This document shows positions 12,569 through 12,585 of a stretch of DNA of 12,585 nt, piece by piece. This stretch comes from Microbacteriaceae bacterium (GTDB lineage: Bacteria; Actinomycetota; Actinomycetes; Actinomycetales; Microbacteriaceae). Numbering within the stretch: position 1 is the first letter of the stretch; each line of letters begins with the position of its first letter. A program made the position numbers and the translations under genes. The DNA is taken from NCBI GenBank assembly GCA_024639925.1, contig JAHEGA010000045.1:1-12585 (forward strand), in the 5' to 3' direction. The notes beneath the pieces were generated by a model. It made no database searches and was not told where the DNA came from. It worked only from the letters and a program-made list of their open reading frames with translations.

Positions 12569-12585
12569 CCCCCTGTGCACTGTTG
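12569..12585. other. 17-bp tail of the window, no feature
   Basis: Seventeen bases after the regulator stop codon. Too short to identify a start codon or terminator; a fabD gene would be expected next by analogy with other actinobacteria, but nothing in these bases proves it. Confidence 0.3.

Overview
The window looks like chromosomal core-genome DNA from a high-GC actinobacterium, most likely of the family Microbacteriaceae. The reasons are the LexA/LysM divergent pair, the NIF3 - zinc-ribbon-like - RNase H - rnpB gene order, a homodimeric-type AceE followed by a FasR-like PucR regulator, the actinobacterial HisA start, tightly packed 4-bp-overlapping genes with many GTG starts, and several TANNNT -10 boxes placed for leaderless transcription. 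I see no mobile element, CRISPR array, phage gene or rRNA. The family-level assignment is inference from remembered protein similarity, not from a search.

Left part (1-2472, minus strand): histidine biosynthesis genes hisC, hisB, hisH and the first 12 codons of hisA. hisC/hisB/hisH are tightly coupled; hisH and hisA are separated by an unusual 96-bp gap. Next (2502-3639) is a divergent SOS pair. A 100-aa membrane-anchored LysM protein of the YneA/ChiZ type (SOS cell-division suppressor) reads left and lexA reads right, with LexA boxes over both promoters. The his genes begin only 29 bp past the LysM gene.

Middle part (3640-8005, minus strand): rnpB (RNase P RNA) lies tail-to-tail against lexA. 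It is preceded in transcription order by a stand-alone RNase HI-like gene, a coiled-coil protein whose C-terminal zinc ribbon has lost three of its four usual cysteines, a NIF3-family metal protein, and a 655-aa membrane protein with a long acidic N-terminal region and about 12 membrane helices. These four protein genes overlap or abut and look like one operon. A divergent small three-helix membrane protein (8093-8425, plus strand) faces a tRNA-Val(UAC) gene on the minus strand.

Right part (8508-12585, plus strand): aceE (pyruvate dehydrogenase E1), with two tandem copies of the palindrome TTCGCGAA between its predicted promoter and start codon, then 27 bp later a PucR-family regulator resembling Streptomyces FasR, the activator of fatty-acid synthesis. 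That links acetyl-CoA supply to its main anabolic use.

No clearly new multi-gene defence or metabolic system is visible. The most interesting signals are regulatory: the dual palindromes on the LysM promoter with a 13-bp hairpin in its leader, the aceE repeats, the cluster of apparent leaderless starts, and the zero-gap lexA/rnpB junction. The two least explained proteins are the degenerate zinc-ribbon protein and the 655-aa membrane protein.
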